Source: Conexibacter sp.
GTDB taxonomy: Bacteria; Actinomycetota; Thermoleophilia; Solirubrobacterales; Solirubrobacteraceae
Length of the DNA: 16,520 bases
Reading direction: 5' to 3'
Assembly (NCBI GenBank): GCA_025964295.1
Contig: JAOPZD010000562.1
Location: forward strand, 1 to 16,520
The position numbers and the translations under genes are program-made. Numbering within the stretch: the stretch's first letter is position 1; every line of letters begins with the position of its first letter. This document shows, piece by piece, positions 6,182-14,401 of the stretch. The notes under the pieces were generated by a model. That model was not told the origin of the DNA and searched no databases. It was given only the letters and a program-made list of their open reading frames with translations.

Positions 6182-7036
6182 CTACTTCAGCAGCCGCGAC
6201 AGCCGGCGGTCCTTGAGCACCCGGCCGCCGGTCTGGTCCTCGGGGCAGTAGCAGAGGACGTAGTCCTCGTAGTGCACCGCCTCGATCGTGGTGCCGCAGC
6301 GCGGGCACGGCTCGCCCTGGTGGCGATGAACCTGCAGCGGCAGCGGGAGCTTGTCGGGGATCGGGAGGTGGACGACCTCCTCGTAGTGCTCGATGGCCCC
6401 GCCGAGGCGCTCGAGGATCGCGGCGCGCAGGGCGCCGGACTCGTCCTCGTCGAGCTCGTTGGCGCGCTTGAACGGCGAGAGCTTCGCGGTCCACAGGATC
6501 TCGTCGACCCACGAGCGGCCGATGCCGGTGATGACGCGCTGGTCGCGCAGCGCGGCTTGCAGTGGGCGCGCGCCGACGGGCTTGAGCAGCGCGGCGAGGT
6601 CCTGCGGCGGGTCGGGCCACGCCTCGGGACCGAGGTTGGCGACCGCCTCGTCGGCGGCCAGCCCCGCGGGCGTGAGCACCTTGACCCACGCGGCCTGCTT
6701 CGTGCCGAACTCGCGCAGCCGAAGCTCCCTCCCGCCCTCGATGCGGACGAGCAGGCGCGACGTGCGATCCCGCAGCCCCGCGCGCTTGTCGTAGAGCTGC
6801 AGACGGCCGGCGCTCATGAGGTGCACGAGCACGTGGAGGTCGCCGGAGACGTCGACGACGAGGTGCTTGCCGATGCGGCGCACGCGCTCGATCCGGCGTC
6901 CGTCGAGCGCGTGCAGCGGCGGGTCGAACGTCTTGAGCGCGTTGATCCCGGGGGCCAGCGTCGACTCGATCGTCGCGCCGGCCAGCGCGTCGGAGAGGCG
7001 GCGGGCGGTGATCTCGACCTCGGGCAGCTCGGGCAT
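6182..7036 (-). CDS. Fpg/Nei-family DNA glycosylase with altered zinc finger
   Basis: The product is a 284-residue bifunctional DNA glycosylase/AP lyase of the formamidopyrimidine-DNA glycosylase fold, for base-excision repair of oxidised bases. The N-terminus MPELPEVE gives catalytic Pro2 and Glu3. Lys57 in RRIGKHLVV matches the essential Lys. The helix-two-turn-helix segment is GIGRSWVDEILW (171-182). The C-terminal finger has C244, C247 and C264 in the expected C-x2-C-x16-C spacing, but the fourth ligand position is D267 (CPED instead of CPxC). The finger-loop Arg (GGRVLKDRR) is retained, so DNA binding is probably kept. AGGCGG lies 5 nt before the ATG as a ribosome-binding site, and the gene starts 9 nt after the NHL gene, so it is the last gene of the TetR operon. 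Substrate range (8-oxoG or oxidised pyrimidines) cannot be assigned. Confidence 0.92.
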   Translation of the reverse strand: MPELPEVEITARRLSDALAGATIESTLAPGINALKTFDPPLHALDGRRIERVRRIGKHLVVDVSGDLHVLVHLMSAGRLQLYDKRAGLRDRTSRLLVRIEGGRELRLREFGTKQAAWVKVLTPAGLAADEAVANLGPEAWPDPPQDLAALLKPVGARPLQAALRDQRVITGIGRSWVDEILWTAKLSPFKRANELDEDESGALRAAILERLGGAIEHYEEVVHLPIPDKLPLPLQVHRHQGEPCPRCGTTIEAVHYEDYVLCYCPEDQTGGRVLKDRRLSRLLK

Positions 7037-7045
7037 GGGCGCCGC

Positions 7046-8746
7046 CTAGGTTAGAAGGACGTCGTAGGCGCGCTGGGTGCGGCGCAGCCGGCAGGCGTCC
7101 GGACCGCACGTCGCGGCGAGCAGCTCGACGGTGACGCGGCCCGACCCCGCGCCCAGCGCGAGGTCGACGGTGACGGGCAGCTGGGCCGCCGTCCACGTCG
7201 TGGGCTCGTGCAGCAGGCCGGGCACGTCGGCGACCGCGCGGACCCGGATCGGCGGTCCTCCCGCGGGGTCGAGGTCGTCGTCGCCGGGGTCCAGGTCGAG
7301 CGTGACGGGGACCGTGGCGCCGGCGCTCTCGACGATCGTCCCGGCGACCGACGCGGGCTGGCCGGCGGTCGCGTCGCTGGACGCGGGGCGGCCGACGTCG
7401 AGGGTCACGGCCCGCGCCCGCAGCGGGTCGACCCGGACGACCCGGTGGTTGCCGGTGTCGGCGACGAGCAGGCGGCCGTCGGGCAGGACCGCGATCCCGC
7501 CCGGCTCGGCGAAGCCCTCGACCGGCACGGTCCACAGGTGCGAGCCGCGCCAGACGCGGATCCGGTTGTTGAAGGTGTCGGCGATGTAGAGCTCGCCACC
7601 CGGGCCGAGCGAGAGGCCGAGCGGATGCTGGAGGCGGGCGCGCTCGCCGTCGCCGTCGTCGTCGCCCCAGGCGAAGAGCCCGGCGCCCGCGAGCGTCTGG
7701 ACGGTGAAGGTCCCTGCGCGGACGACGCGCAGCGCGCTGGCCTCGGCGTCGAGGAAGGCGAGGTCGCCGTCGGCGGTCAGCGCGAGCGCGGAGGGCTGGG
7801 CCAGCACGGCCTCGAGGCCGGGTCCGTCGTGGAGGGCCTCGGCGCCGGTGCCGGCGACGACCTGCAGTTCGCCGGCGCGGTCGACCGCCCAGAGGCGGTG
7901 GCGGCCGGCCTCGGCGATCATCGTGTGGCCGTGCCAGACGAGGACGTCCCACGGCGAGCGCAGCTGGTCGGTGATCAGCTGGCGCCCGCCGCGGCCGTCG
8001 AGCGGCACGCGCCAGACGCGGTCGGCGCCGGTCTCGCAGACGAGCAGCGCCGCGGTGTCGCCGACGCCGTCGAAGCGCACGCCCTGGGGCTGGTAGAAGC
8101 CGTCGAGCTCGATCTCGACCTCGCCGTTGAGGCCGCAGATGAGGACGCGGTCGTGGCCGGTGTCGGCGATCGCGACGCGCGGGGCGCGGGTGGCGCCGTC
8201 CTCGATGGCGACCTTGCCGGGGAAGGCCAGCTCGCCGGTGCCCTGGGCGTCGGTCCCGTCGAGCTCGGTCGTCCCACGGCGCAGCGTCCCCTTGGCCTCC
8301 GCCTCGCGCGTGAGCTCCTCGATCGCCTGCGCGAGCTCGACCTGGTGGCCTTCGCCGGAGACCGTGAGCGCGACCCTGCCCTCGGCGTCGATGAGCACGA
8401 GCGTCGGCCACGCCTTGACGGCGTAGGCGTCCCACGCCGTCATCGCGGGGTCGTCGAGGACGGGGTGCTCGATGCGGTGGCGGGCGACGGCCTGGCGGAC
8501 CGCCTCGTGGCGGTGCTCGTGGGTGAACTTCGGCGAGTGCACGCCGATGACCGTGAGCACGTCGGCGAACCGCCGCTCCAGGCCGCGCAGCTCCTCGATC
8601 ACCCGCTGGCAGTTGACGCACGCGAGCGTCCAGAAGTCGAGCAGCACGATCCGGCCGCGCAGCTCGGCGAGCGAGAGGCCGTCCTCGACCCCGATCCAGC
8701 CACCCTCGGTGCTCAGCTCGGGCGCTCTGACCCGGACGCGTTCCAT
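7046..8746 (-). CDS. NHLRC2-like thioredoxin-fold / NHL-repeat protein
   Basis: The product is a 566-residue three-part protein with the architecture of human NHLRC2 and its bacterial relatives. Residues about 10-150 are a thioredoxin fold with FWTLACVNCQRVIEEL, active-site CVNC at 43-46, and a cis-Pro in KAWPTLVLID (P114). Residues about 180-445 hold NHL-type beta-propeller blades with recurring IADTGHDRV, IADTFNNRIRVW and VADTGNHRVVRVD signatures. The last 110 residues form a beta-rich C-terminal domain carrying a cysteine pair (TCGPDAC). There is no signal peptide, so it is cytoplasmic unless exported by another route. The family is implicated in redox and protein-interaction roles, but no enzymatic substrate is established. 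It sits 18 nt after the TetR gene and 9 nt before the DNA glycosylase gene. The ATG has only a weak GGA upstream. Confidence 0.92.
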   Translation of the reverse strand: MERVRVRAPELSTEGGWIGVEDGLSLAELRGRIVLLDFWTLACVNCQRVIEELRGLERRFADVLTVIGVHSPKFTHEHRHEAVRQAVARHRIEHPVLDDPAMTAWDAYAVKAWPTLVLIDAEGRVALTVSGEGHQVELAQAIEELTREAEAKGTLRRGTTELDGTDAQGTGELAFPGKVAIEDGATRAPRVAIADTGHDRVLICGLNGEVEIELDGFYQPQGVRFDGVGDTAALLVCETGADRVWRVPLDGRGGRQLITDQLRSPWDVLVWHGHTMIAEAGRHRLWAVDRAGELQVVAGTGAEALHDGPGLEAVLAQPSALALTADGDLAFLDAEASALRVVRAGTFTVQTLAGAGLFAWGDDDGDGERARLQHPLGLSLGPGGELYIADTFNNRIRVWRGSHLWTVPVEGFAEPGGIAVLPDGRLLVADTGNHRVVRVDPLRARAVTLDVGRPASSDATAGQPASVAGTIVESAGATVPVTLDLDPGDDDLDPAGGPPIRVRAVADVPGLLHEPTTWTAAQLPVTVDLALGAGSGRVTVELLAATCGPDACRLRRTQRAYDVLLT

Positions 8747-8764
8747 GCGTCCAGTGTGCCGCGT

Positions 8765-9367
8765 CTAGGTCAAGAGGCCGCGGAGGGCCAGCGCCAGGGC
8801 GGCGGAGGCGTCCTCGACGGCGAGGTCCTGCTGGGCGCGCAGGGCGTCCCAGTGCGACCAGGAGCCGGCGGCGCCGAGCGCGGCGATCAGCGCGGCGCGC
8901 TCGCGCTCGTCGGTCCGGGCCGCGATCTCGGCGGCGAAGACCCGGGCGAGCTCGGCGCGCTTGGCCGTCCGGAACGCCTCGAGCGACGCGTGGACGCTCT
9001 CGGAGAACGGCTCCATCAGCAGCGCGCCGCGGCGCACCGCGGCGATCCACTCGAAGACCCGCGCGCGCTGGGCGACGATGGCGTCGATGCGCTCCGCGAG
9101 CGGCGCGCCCGGGTCGATCGCGCCCATGAGCGCCTGCAGGTGGGTCTCGCGGTGCTCGGAGACCGCGGCGAACAGCGCCTCGCGGTCGGCGTAGTGCTGG
9201 AACACGGTCCGCGGCGCCACCGACGCGCGCGCCGCGATCTCCTCGATCGTCGGCTGCGGATGCCCTTCTTCGAGCAGCGCGATCAGCGCCTCCACGATCG
9301 CCGCCTTCGTACGGTGGGATCGTGCGACGCGGCCATCCAGTGGGGTGACGTCCGCAGAGTCGAGCAT
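8765..9367 (-). CDS. TetR-family transcriptional regulator
   Basis: The product is a 200-residue one-component repressor. The N-terminal helix-turn-helix is visible as RTKAAIVEALIALLEEGHPQP, then TIEEIAARASVAPRTVFQHYADREALF (about residues 39-65), including the FxHYxxxEAL TetR signature. The rest is an alpha-helical ligand domain without recognisable ligand specificity. ATG at 9367 is preferred. A possible TTG 15 nt upstream would sit directly on the -10 box and so is unlikely. It is the first gene of a probable operon with the NHL/thioredoxin protein (18 nt) and the DNA glycosylase, and is likely to autoregulate that operon. This suggests induction by an electrophile or oxidant, although that is inference from its targets. 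Confidence 0.9.
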   Translation of the reverse strand: MLDSADVTPLDGRVARSHRTKAAIVEALIALLEEGHPQPTIEEIAARASVAPRTVFQHYADREALFAAVSEHRETHLQALMGAIDPGAPLAERIDAIVAQRARVFEWIAAVRRGALLMEPFSESVHASLEAFRTAKRAELARVFAAEIAARTDERERAALIAALGAAGSWSHWDALRAQQDLAVEDASAALALALRGLLT

Positions 9368-9382
9368 GAACCGGCGCGCCAA

Positions 9383-9412
9383 ACCCTACGCCGCGCAGGG
9401 GTGGCGGTTCAA
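9383..9412 (-). promoter_or_regulatory. Promoter TTGAAC-18-TAGGGT for the TetR/NHL/Fpg operon
   Basis: On the minus strand TTGAAC (9407-9412) and TAGGGT (9383-9388) are separated by 18 nt. The expected start would leave a leader of about 9 nt before ATG 9367. A weak CGGT-N7-ACCG inverted repeat (9405-9419) overlaps the -35 and could be a repressor site. Confidence 0.45.
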
Positions 9413-9441
9413 CGCACCGATGAGGTAGGTCTTGCCCGAGA

Positions 9442-9465
9442 AACCGGGGCGTTTGCGCCCCGGTT
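9442..9465 (-). terminator. Terminator hairpin containing the sixA stop codon
   Basis: A 10-bp GC-rich stem with a 4-nt loop (arms 9442-9451 and 9456-9465) runs directly through the TAA of sixA (9464-9466). The minus strand continues TTTCTCGGGC, giving a short T-rich tail. It separates sixA from the TetR operon promoter. Confidence 0.75.
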
Positions 9466-9934
9466 AGTCCGCGATCTGGTCCAGCTCGCGCGGCCGCAGC
9501 AGCGCGATCAGCTCGCCCTGCGTGCCATCCAGCCGGATCCCGGCGACCCCGCCCTTCTTGAAGTCGACGCGCCCCCCCGTGAAGTCGTGGACGACCTGCG
9601 CGAAGTCCGGGTTGTGGCCGACGACGAGGATCCGGCCATCCGGCTCCTCGCCGAGCAGCAGATCCCGCGCGTCGGCGACGTCGAAGCCCTCCGCCAGCAC
9701 CGGCGTGACGATCGGCTCGTGCCCCAGCGCCTCGCACGCCAGCAGCGCGGTGTCACGCGCCCGCACCTTCGGGCTCGTGTACACGGCCTGGAACGTCAGC
9801 TGCAGCGCCGCGAGCGCCCGGCCCGCCACCCGCGACTGCTCCTCACCCCGCGGCGTGAGCCGCCGCTCGTCGTCCGGGCGTGCGTCATGCGGCTCGGCCT
9901 CGCCATGCCGCAGCAACCACAGCTGATTCGCCAT
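9464..9934 (-). CDS. sixA: SixA-type histidine phosphatase
   Basis: The product is a 156-residue member of the histidine phosphatase (phosphoglycerate-mutase-like) superfamily, of the small SixA type that dephosphorylates phosphohistidine. The catalytic LLRHGEAEPHD (R9, H10, G11) is at the N-terminus. YTSPKVRARDTA (about 52-63) supplies the second Arg. VVGHNPDFAQVVHDF (H107) carries the second catalytic His. No signal peptide is present, so it is cytoplasmic. The length matches SixA rather than the longer cofactor-dependent mutases. It appears to be a single-gene unit: a TAGGGT box lies 7 nt before the ATG, 48 nt separates it from the glycoside hydrolase gene, and a terminator coincides with its stop. 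The target phosphoprotein is unknown. Confidence 0.9.
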   Translation of the reverse strand: MANQLWLLRHGEAEPHDARPDDERRLTPRGEEQSRVAGRALAALQLTFQAVYTSPKVRARDTALLACEALGHEPIVTPVLAEGFDVADARDLLLGEEPDGRILVVGHNPDFAQVVHDFTGGRVDFKKGGVAGIRLDGTQGELIALLRPRELDQIAD

Positions 9935-9941
9935 GCCGCGG

Positions 9942-9947
9942 ACCCTA
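9942..9947 (-). promoter_or_regulatory. -10 box TAGGGT of a probable leaderless promoter (sixA)
   Basis: TAGGGT (minus strand) is followed by 7 nt and then the sixA ATG, the same spacing as at 1012, 1332, 3009 and 5490. Confidence 0.5.
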
Positions 9948-9982
9948 GCCAGTACGGCGGGGGCCGCGGCGTGGGGCGAGCG

Positions 9983-11407
<1,425 letters not shown>

Positions 11408-11420
11408 CACGAAGGCAGAC

Positions 11421-11426
11421 ACGCTA
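11421..11426 (-). promoter_or_regulatory. -10 box TAGCGT for the glycoside hydrolase gene
   Basis: TAGCGT (minus strand) lies 13 nt before the ATG, giving a leader of about 6 nt. No -35 match exists. The position where one would be is occupied by the nearest TCACGCA repeat, as at activator-dependent promoters. Confidence 0.4.
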
Positions 11427-11440
11427 GCGGCGCGAGAAGT

Positions 11441-11469
11441 TGCGTGACCGTCTCGTGAGGGTTGCGTGA
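11441..11469 (-). promoter_or_regulatory. Three 11-bp-phased TCACGNN repeats (PhoP/OmpR-like operator)
   Basis: On the minus strand TCACGCA-N4-TCACGAG-N4-TCACGCA places the TCACG cores at exactly 11-bp intervals, on one face of the helix. The format is that of PhoP-type response-regulator sites (mycobacterial TCACAGC-N4-TCACAGC). The element ends 14 nt before the glycoside hydrolase -10 and 15 nt before the -10 of the divergent TetR gene. Confidence 0.5.
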
Positions 11470-11490
11470 GAACCGCCGTTGGCATACCTT
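11462..11490 (+). promoter_or_regulatory. Candidate promoter TTGCGT-17-TACCTT for the TetR-ACAD operon
   Basis: TTGCGT (11462-11467) and TACCTT (11485-11490) are 17 nt apart. The -10 lies 9 nt before the regulator ATG, giving little or no leader. The -35 overlaps the phased repeats and the -10 overlaps the palindromic operator. Confidence 0.4.
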
Positions 11491-11502
11491 CGAGTAGGTA
11501 TG
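11483..11502. promoter_or_regulatory. Palindromic operator over the TetR start codon
   Basis: CATACCT-N6-AGGTATG is a perfect 7-bp-arm inverted repeat. It covers the candidate -10 (TACCTT) and the ATG at 11500. The size and ATACCT/AGGTAT half-sites are typical of TetR-family operators, so autorepression of the ACAD-APH-HAD operon is likely. Confidence 0.65.
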
Positions 11503-12084
11503 TCGACCCGTGCCGCCGCCGCCGAGGCCACGCGCACCGCCCTCATCGACGCCGCGATCGAGCGCTTCGCGGCCGACGGGCTGGGCGCGAGCTTCGACGC
11601 GGTCGCGGCCGAGGTCGGCGTCACCAAGGGCGCGCTGTATCACCACTTCAGCTCCAAGGACGGCCTCGTCGAGGCGGTCTACAAGGAGGCGATCCGCCGC
11701 CACGCCGAGCGCGTGATCGCCGCGAGCGCGCAGGGCACCGGCCGCGCGCGCCTGCTCGCGCTCGTCGACGCCTCGACGCGGCTGTACAGCTCGCGCACCC
11801 CCTTCTACCGCGTGCTCGTCACGCTGCACCTGTCGGCCGCGATGGAGCGCCCCGCGCTCGCCGAGATCGCCCGCCGCATGCAGCGCAGCCAGCGCGACTT
11901 CATGATCGAGCTCGTGCGCCAGGGTCAGCGCGACGGCTCGATCCGGCCGCAGCTCGACGCCGAGGCGGTCGGGCTCACGGTCAACGCCGCCCTCGAGGGC
12001 TTCCTGACCCAGCAGCTCGAGCCGCCGGCGCAGCAGCGCCGCTGGGTCGCCAAGTTCCGCTCCCTCCTGGAGGATCTGTTGTGA
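11500..12084 (+). CDS. TetR-family regulator of the ACAD-APH-HAD operon
   Basis: The product is a 194-residue one-component repressor. The N-terminal DNA-binding domain reads TRTALIDAAIERFAADGLGA, then SFDAVAAEVGVTKGALYHHFSSKDGL (residues 31-55), with the canonical TetR recognition helix and YxHFxxK signature. The C-terminal ligand domain (about 70-190) is helical and ends PPAQQRRWVAKFRSLLEDLL. The start is ATG 11500. An upstream TTG would place the palindromic operator inside the coding region and has no support. Its own operator overlaps this start codon. The last codons carry GGAGGA, the ribosome-binding site for the dehydrogenase, and its TGA overlaps that gene's GTG by 4 nt. The inducer is presumably an acyl-CoA or hydroxyacyl-CoA of the pathway, by analogy with other TetR regulators of fatty-acid catabolism. 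Confidence 0.93.
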   Translation: MSTRAAAAEATRTALIDAAIERFAADGLGASFDAVAAEVGVTKGALYHHFSSKDGLVEAVYKEAIRRHAERVIAASAQGTGRARLLALVDASTRLYSSRTPFYRVLVTLHLSAAMERPALAEIARRMQRSQRDFMIELVRQGQRDGSIRPQLDAEAVGLTVNAALEGFLTQQLEPPAQQRRWVAKFRSLLEDLL

Positions 12085-13319
12085 TCGACTTCACCATCCC
12101 GCCCGAGCACGAAGAGCTGCTCGGCCGCATCAAGGCCTACATCTCCGAGGACGTGCTCCCGGCCGAGCGGGACATCGCGAACCCCGACGACGTCCTGGCC
12201 TCGTGGGACGTCGTCGAGCGCCTGCGCGACCAGGCCCGCGCGCGCGGGATCTTCACCCCGCACCTGCCCGAGGAGTACGGCGGCCTCGGCATCGGCGTGC
12301 TCGGGATGGCGCTGATCTCCCAGGAGCTCGGGACCGCCCCGCTCGCCGCGCTGGGCATGAACTGCATGGCGCCCGACGAGGGCAACATGCACACCTTGCT
12401 CCTGGCCGGCAGCGAGGAGCAGAAGGAGCGCTGGCTGCGCCCGCTGGCCGAGGGCACGATCCGCTCGTGCTTCGCGATGACCGAGCCGGACGTCGCCTCG
12501 AGCGACCCCACCAACTTGGAGACGACCGCGGTCCGCTCCGGCGACGGCAGTGAGTGGATCGTCAACGGCCGCAAGTGGTGCATCACCGGCGCGATCGGCG
12601 CGGCGTTCTCGATCGTGGTGGCCAAGACGGGCGACGACAGGAACTCGGCCCGCCCACCCCACCGCAACTACAGCCTCATCCTCGTCCCCACCGACACGCC
12701 CGGCTGGACCGTCGAGCGCGATCCCGAGTGGATGGGCAGCCACTCCCCCGGCGGCCATCCGATCATCGACCTGACCGACGTGCGCGTGCCCGCGAGCAAC
12801 CTCCTCGGCGGCGAGGGCGAGGGCTTCGTCATCGCCCAGAAGCGCCTCGCCGGCGGCCGCCTCGCCCACGCGATGCGCTGGATCGGCATGTCGCAGCGCG
12901 CGCTGGACCTGGCCACGACGCGGCTGCTCCAACGGCGGGCGTTCGGCAAGGAGCTCGCTCGCCACCAGATGCTCCAGGCGATGATCGCCGACTCGGCGAT
13001 GGACCTCTACGCGAGCAGGTTGATGGTGTTGCACACCGCCTGGAAGCTCGAGCACGGCCTGCCCCACCGCCAGGAGGTCGCGATGACCAAGACCTTCGTG
13101 TCGGAGGCCTTCGGCCGCATCGCCGACCGCGCCGTGCAGATCCACGGCGCGGCGGGCATCGCCCTCGACCTCCCGGTCGGCAGGATCTACCAGGACGCGC
13201 GCGCCGCGCGCATCTACGACGGCGCCTCGGAGGTGCACCGCATGACCATCGCCCGCGAGCTGCTCAAGCTCGCCATGACCGGCGAGTCGACGAAGGCCGC
13301 GACCGGAGACCTCGCATAG
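12081..13319 (+). CDS. Acyl-CoA dehydrogenase, ACAD10/ACAD11-type
   Basis: The product is a 412-residue FAD-dependent acyl-CoA dehydrogenase-family flavoprotein, cytoplasmic, with the usual N-terminal helical, middle beta and C-terminal helical domains. FAMTEPDVASSDPTN (131-145) and WIVNGRKWCITGAIG (159-173) are the hallmark blocks of the ACAD10/ACAD11 subfamily. The C-terminus has RAFGKELARHQ, AVQIHGAAGI and ARIYDGASEVHRMTIA. At the position of the medium-chain enzyme's catalytic Glu the residue is Asp (D380). In human ACAD11 and Pseudomonas LvaC the enzyme acts after a kinase to eliminate phosphate from a phosphorylated 4-hydroxyacyl-CoA. The same reaction is inferred here from the adjacent kinase gene. 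GTG 12081 is chosen because GGAGGA lies 6 nt upstream and the GTGA overlap couples it to the regulator. The kinase gene follows after 2 nt. Confidence 0.93.
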   Translation: MIDFTIPPEHEELLGRIKAYISEDVLPAERDIANPDDVLASWDVVERLRDQARARGIFTPHLPEEYGGLGIGVLGMALISQELGTAPLAALGMNCMAPDEGNMHTLLLAGSEEQKERWLRPLAEGTIRSCFAMTEPDVASSDPTNLETTAVRSGDGSEWIVNGRKWCITGAIGAAFSIVVAKTGDDRNSARPPHRNYSLILVPTDTPGWTVERDPEWMGSHSPGGHPIIDLTDVRVPASNLLGGEGEGFVIAQKRLAGGRLAHAMRWIGMSQRALDLATTRLLQRRAFGKELARHQMLQAMIADSAMDLYASRLMVLHTAWKLEHGLPHRQEVAMTKTFVSEAFGRIADRAVQIHGAAGIALDLPVGRIYQDARAARIYDGASEVHRMTIARELLKLAMTGESTKAATGDLA

Positions 13320-13321
13320 CC

Positions 13322-14401
13322 ATGGCCCACGAGATCGCTCCCGACGACATCGTCCGCACCCACGCGGAGGCCGCGGCCGCGCAGCGCCCGCCGCTGCTGG
13401 TGCTCGAGCCGCTGCTCGCCTTCCTGGACACCCACGACCTCGGCGACGGCGAGCCGGACATCCGCCCGATCGGCGACGGGCACTCCAACGCCACGTACCT
13501 CTTCGACCGCGGCGGCGCCCGCTTCGTCCTGCGCCGCCCGCCCCGGCCCCCGATCCCGCCGTCGGCCAACGACATGCTGCGCGAGGCGCGGGTGCTCCAG
13601 GCGCTGGAGGGCCGCGCGCGCGTCCCTCGCGTCCTGGCCGTCTGCGACGACCCGGCCATCCTCGGCGCGCCGTTCTACGTCATGGAGGAGGTCGTCGGCC
13701 ACGTCGTCACCAGCGCGATGCCCCACGGCCTCGACACGCCGGCCGAGCGGCTGCGCACCGCCCACGAGCTGATCGACGCGCTGGTGGAGATCCACGGCGT
13801 CGACTGGCGCGCGGCCGGCCTGGAGGGCTTCGGCAAGCCCGACGGCTACCTCGAGCGCCAGCTGCGGCGCTTCGGCGGGCTGTGGGACCACAACAAGACG
13901 CGCGAGATCCCGGCGGTCGAGGCGGTCGGCGCCTGGCTGAAGGCCAACGTGCCGGCCTCGCCGCCCGCGACGATCGTCCACGGCGACTACCGCCTCGGCA
14001 ACGTCCTGCTCGCGCCCGAGCCGCCGGCCGCGATCGCCGCGGTGCTCGACTGGGAGATGTCGACGATCGGCGATCCGCTGGCCGACCTCGGCTACTTCTG
14101 CACGCTCTATGTCGAGCGCGACGACCCGTCGCTGGGCAAGTTCGAGCTCTCGGGCGTCACCCGCCAGGAGGGCTGGCCGACGCGCGCCGAGCTCGTCGCG
14201 CGCTACGAGGAGCGGTCCGGGCGGTCGATGACCGACATCCGCTGGTACCAGACGCTCGCGCTGTGGAAGTCCGTGGTGTTCATGGAGGGCAACTTCAAGC
14301 GAGCGTCGTCGGGCATGAGCGACGACCCGTACCTGAAGGCCTTCGGCGACGGCGTCGTCGGGCTGGCCGAGCGCGCGGAGGCGCTGACCCGTGGCGAGTG
14401 A
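13322..14401 (+). CDS. APH-like phosphotransferase, ACAD10/11 kinase-domain type
   Basis: The product is a 359-residue aminoglycoside-phosphotransferase-fold kinase. IGDGHSNATYLFDRGGARFVL and SANDMLREARVLQAL match the nucleotide-binding lobe of the ACAD10/ACAD11 kinase domain. The catalytic loop is VHGDYRLGNVLL (D222, N227). The metal site is VLDWEMSTIGDPLADLGYF (D243). It does not resemble drug-modifying APH enzymes in sequence style. In ACAD10/11 and LvaA this domain phosphorylates the hydroxyl of 4-hydroxyacyl-CoA using ATP, making a leaving group for the dehydrogenase partner. Its position, 2 nt after the dehydrogenase and overlapping the HAD gene by 11 nt, strongly supports a shared pathway. 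The exact chain length and hydroxyl position are inference. Confidence 0.92.
   Translation: MAHEIAPDDIVRTHAEAAAAQRPPLLVLEPLLAFLDTHDLGDGEPDIRPIGDGHSNATYLFDRGGARFVLRRPPRPPIPPSANDMLREARVLQALEGRARVPRVLAVCDDPAILGAPFYVMEEVVGHVVTSAMPHGLDTPAERLRTAHELIDALVEIHGVDWRAAGLEGFGKPDGYLERQLRRFGGLWDHNKTREIPAVEAVGAWLKANVPASPPATIVHGDYRLGNVLLAPEPPAAIAAVLDWEMSTIGDPLADLGYFCTLYVERDDPSLGKFELSGVTRQEGWPTRAELVARYEERSGRSMTDIRWYQTLALWKSVVFMEGNFKRASSGMSDDPYLKAFGDGVVGLAERAEALTRGE

Noticed and set aside
5742..9737. A 1331-residue open frame on the minus strand spanning several genes
   Set aside because: It is almost entirely Arg/Ala/Gly/Pro without domain features and is out of frame with the DNA glycosylase, NHL and TetR genes it overlaps. 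This is a GC-composition shadow.
11439..11469. Short CRISPR-like or mobile-element direct repeats (GTTGCGTGA twice)
   Set aside because: There are only two full copies 22 bp apart with a third partial core between them. The 11-bp phasing fits a regulator site, and no spacers, cas genes or transposase are nearby.
13322..14401. Aminoglycoside resistance gene
   Set aside because: The fold is shared with APH enzymes, but the sequence blocks match the ACAD10/11 kinase domain and the gene is embedded in an acyl-CoA operon.
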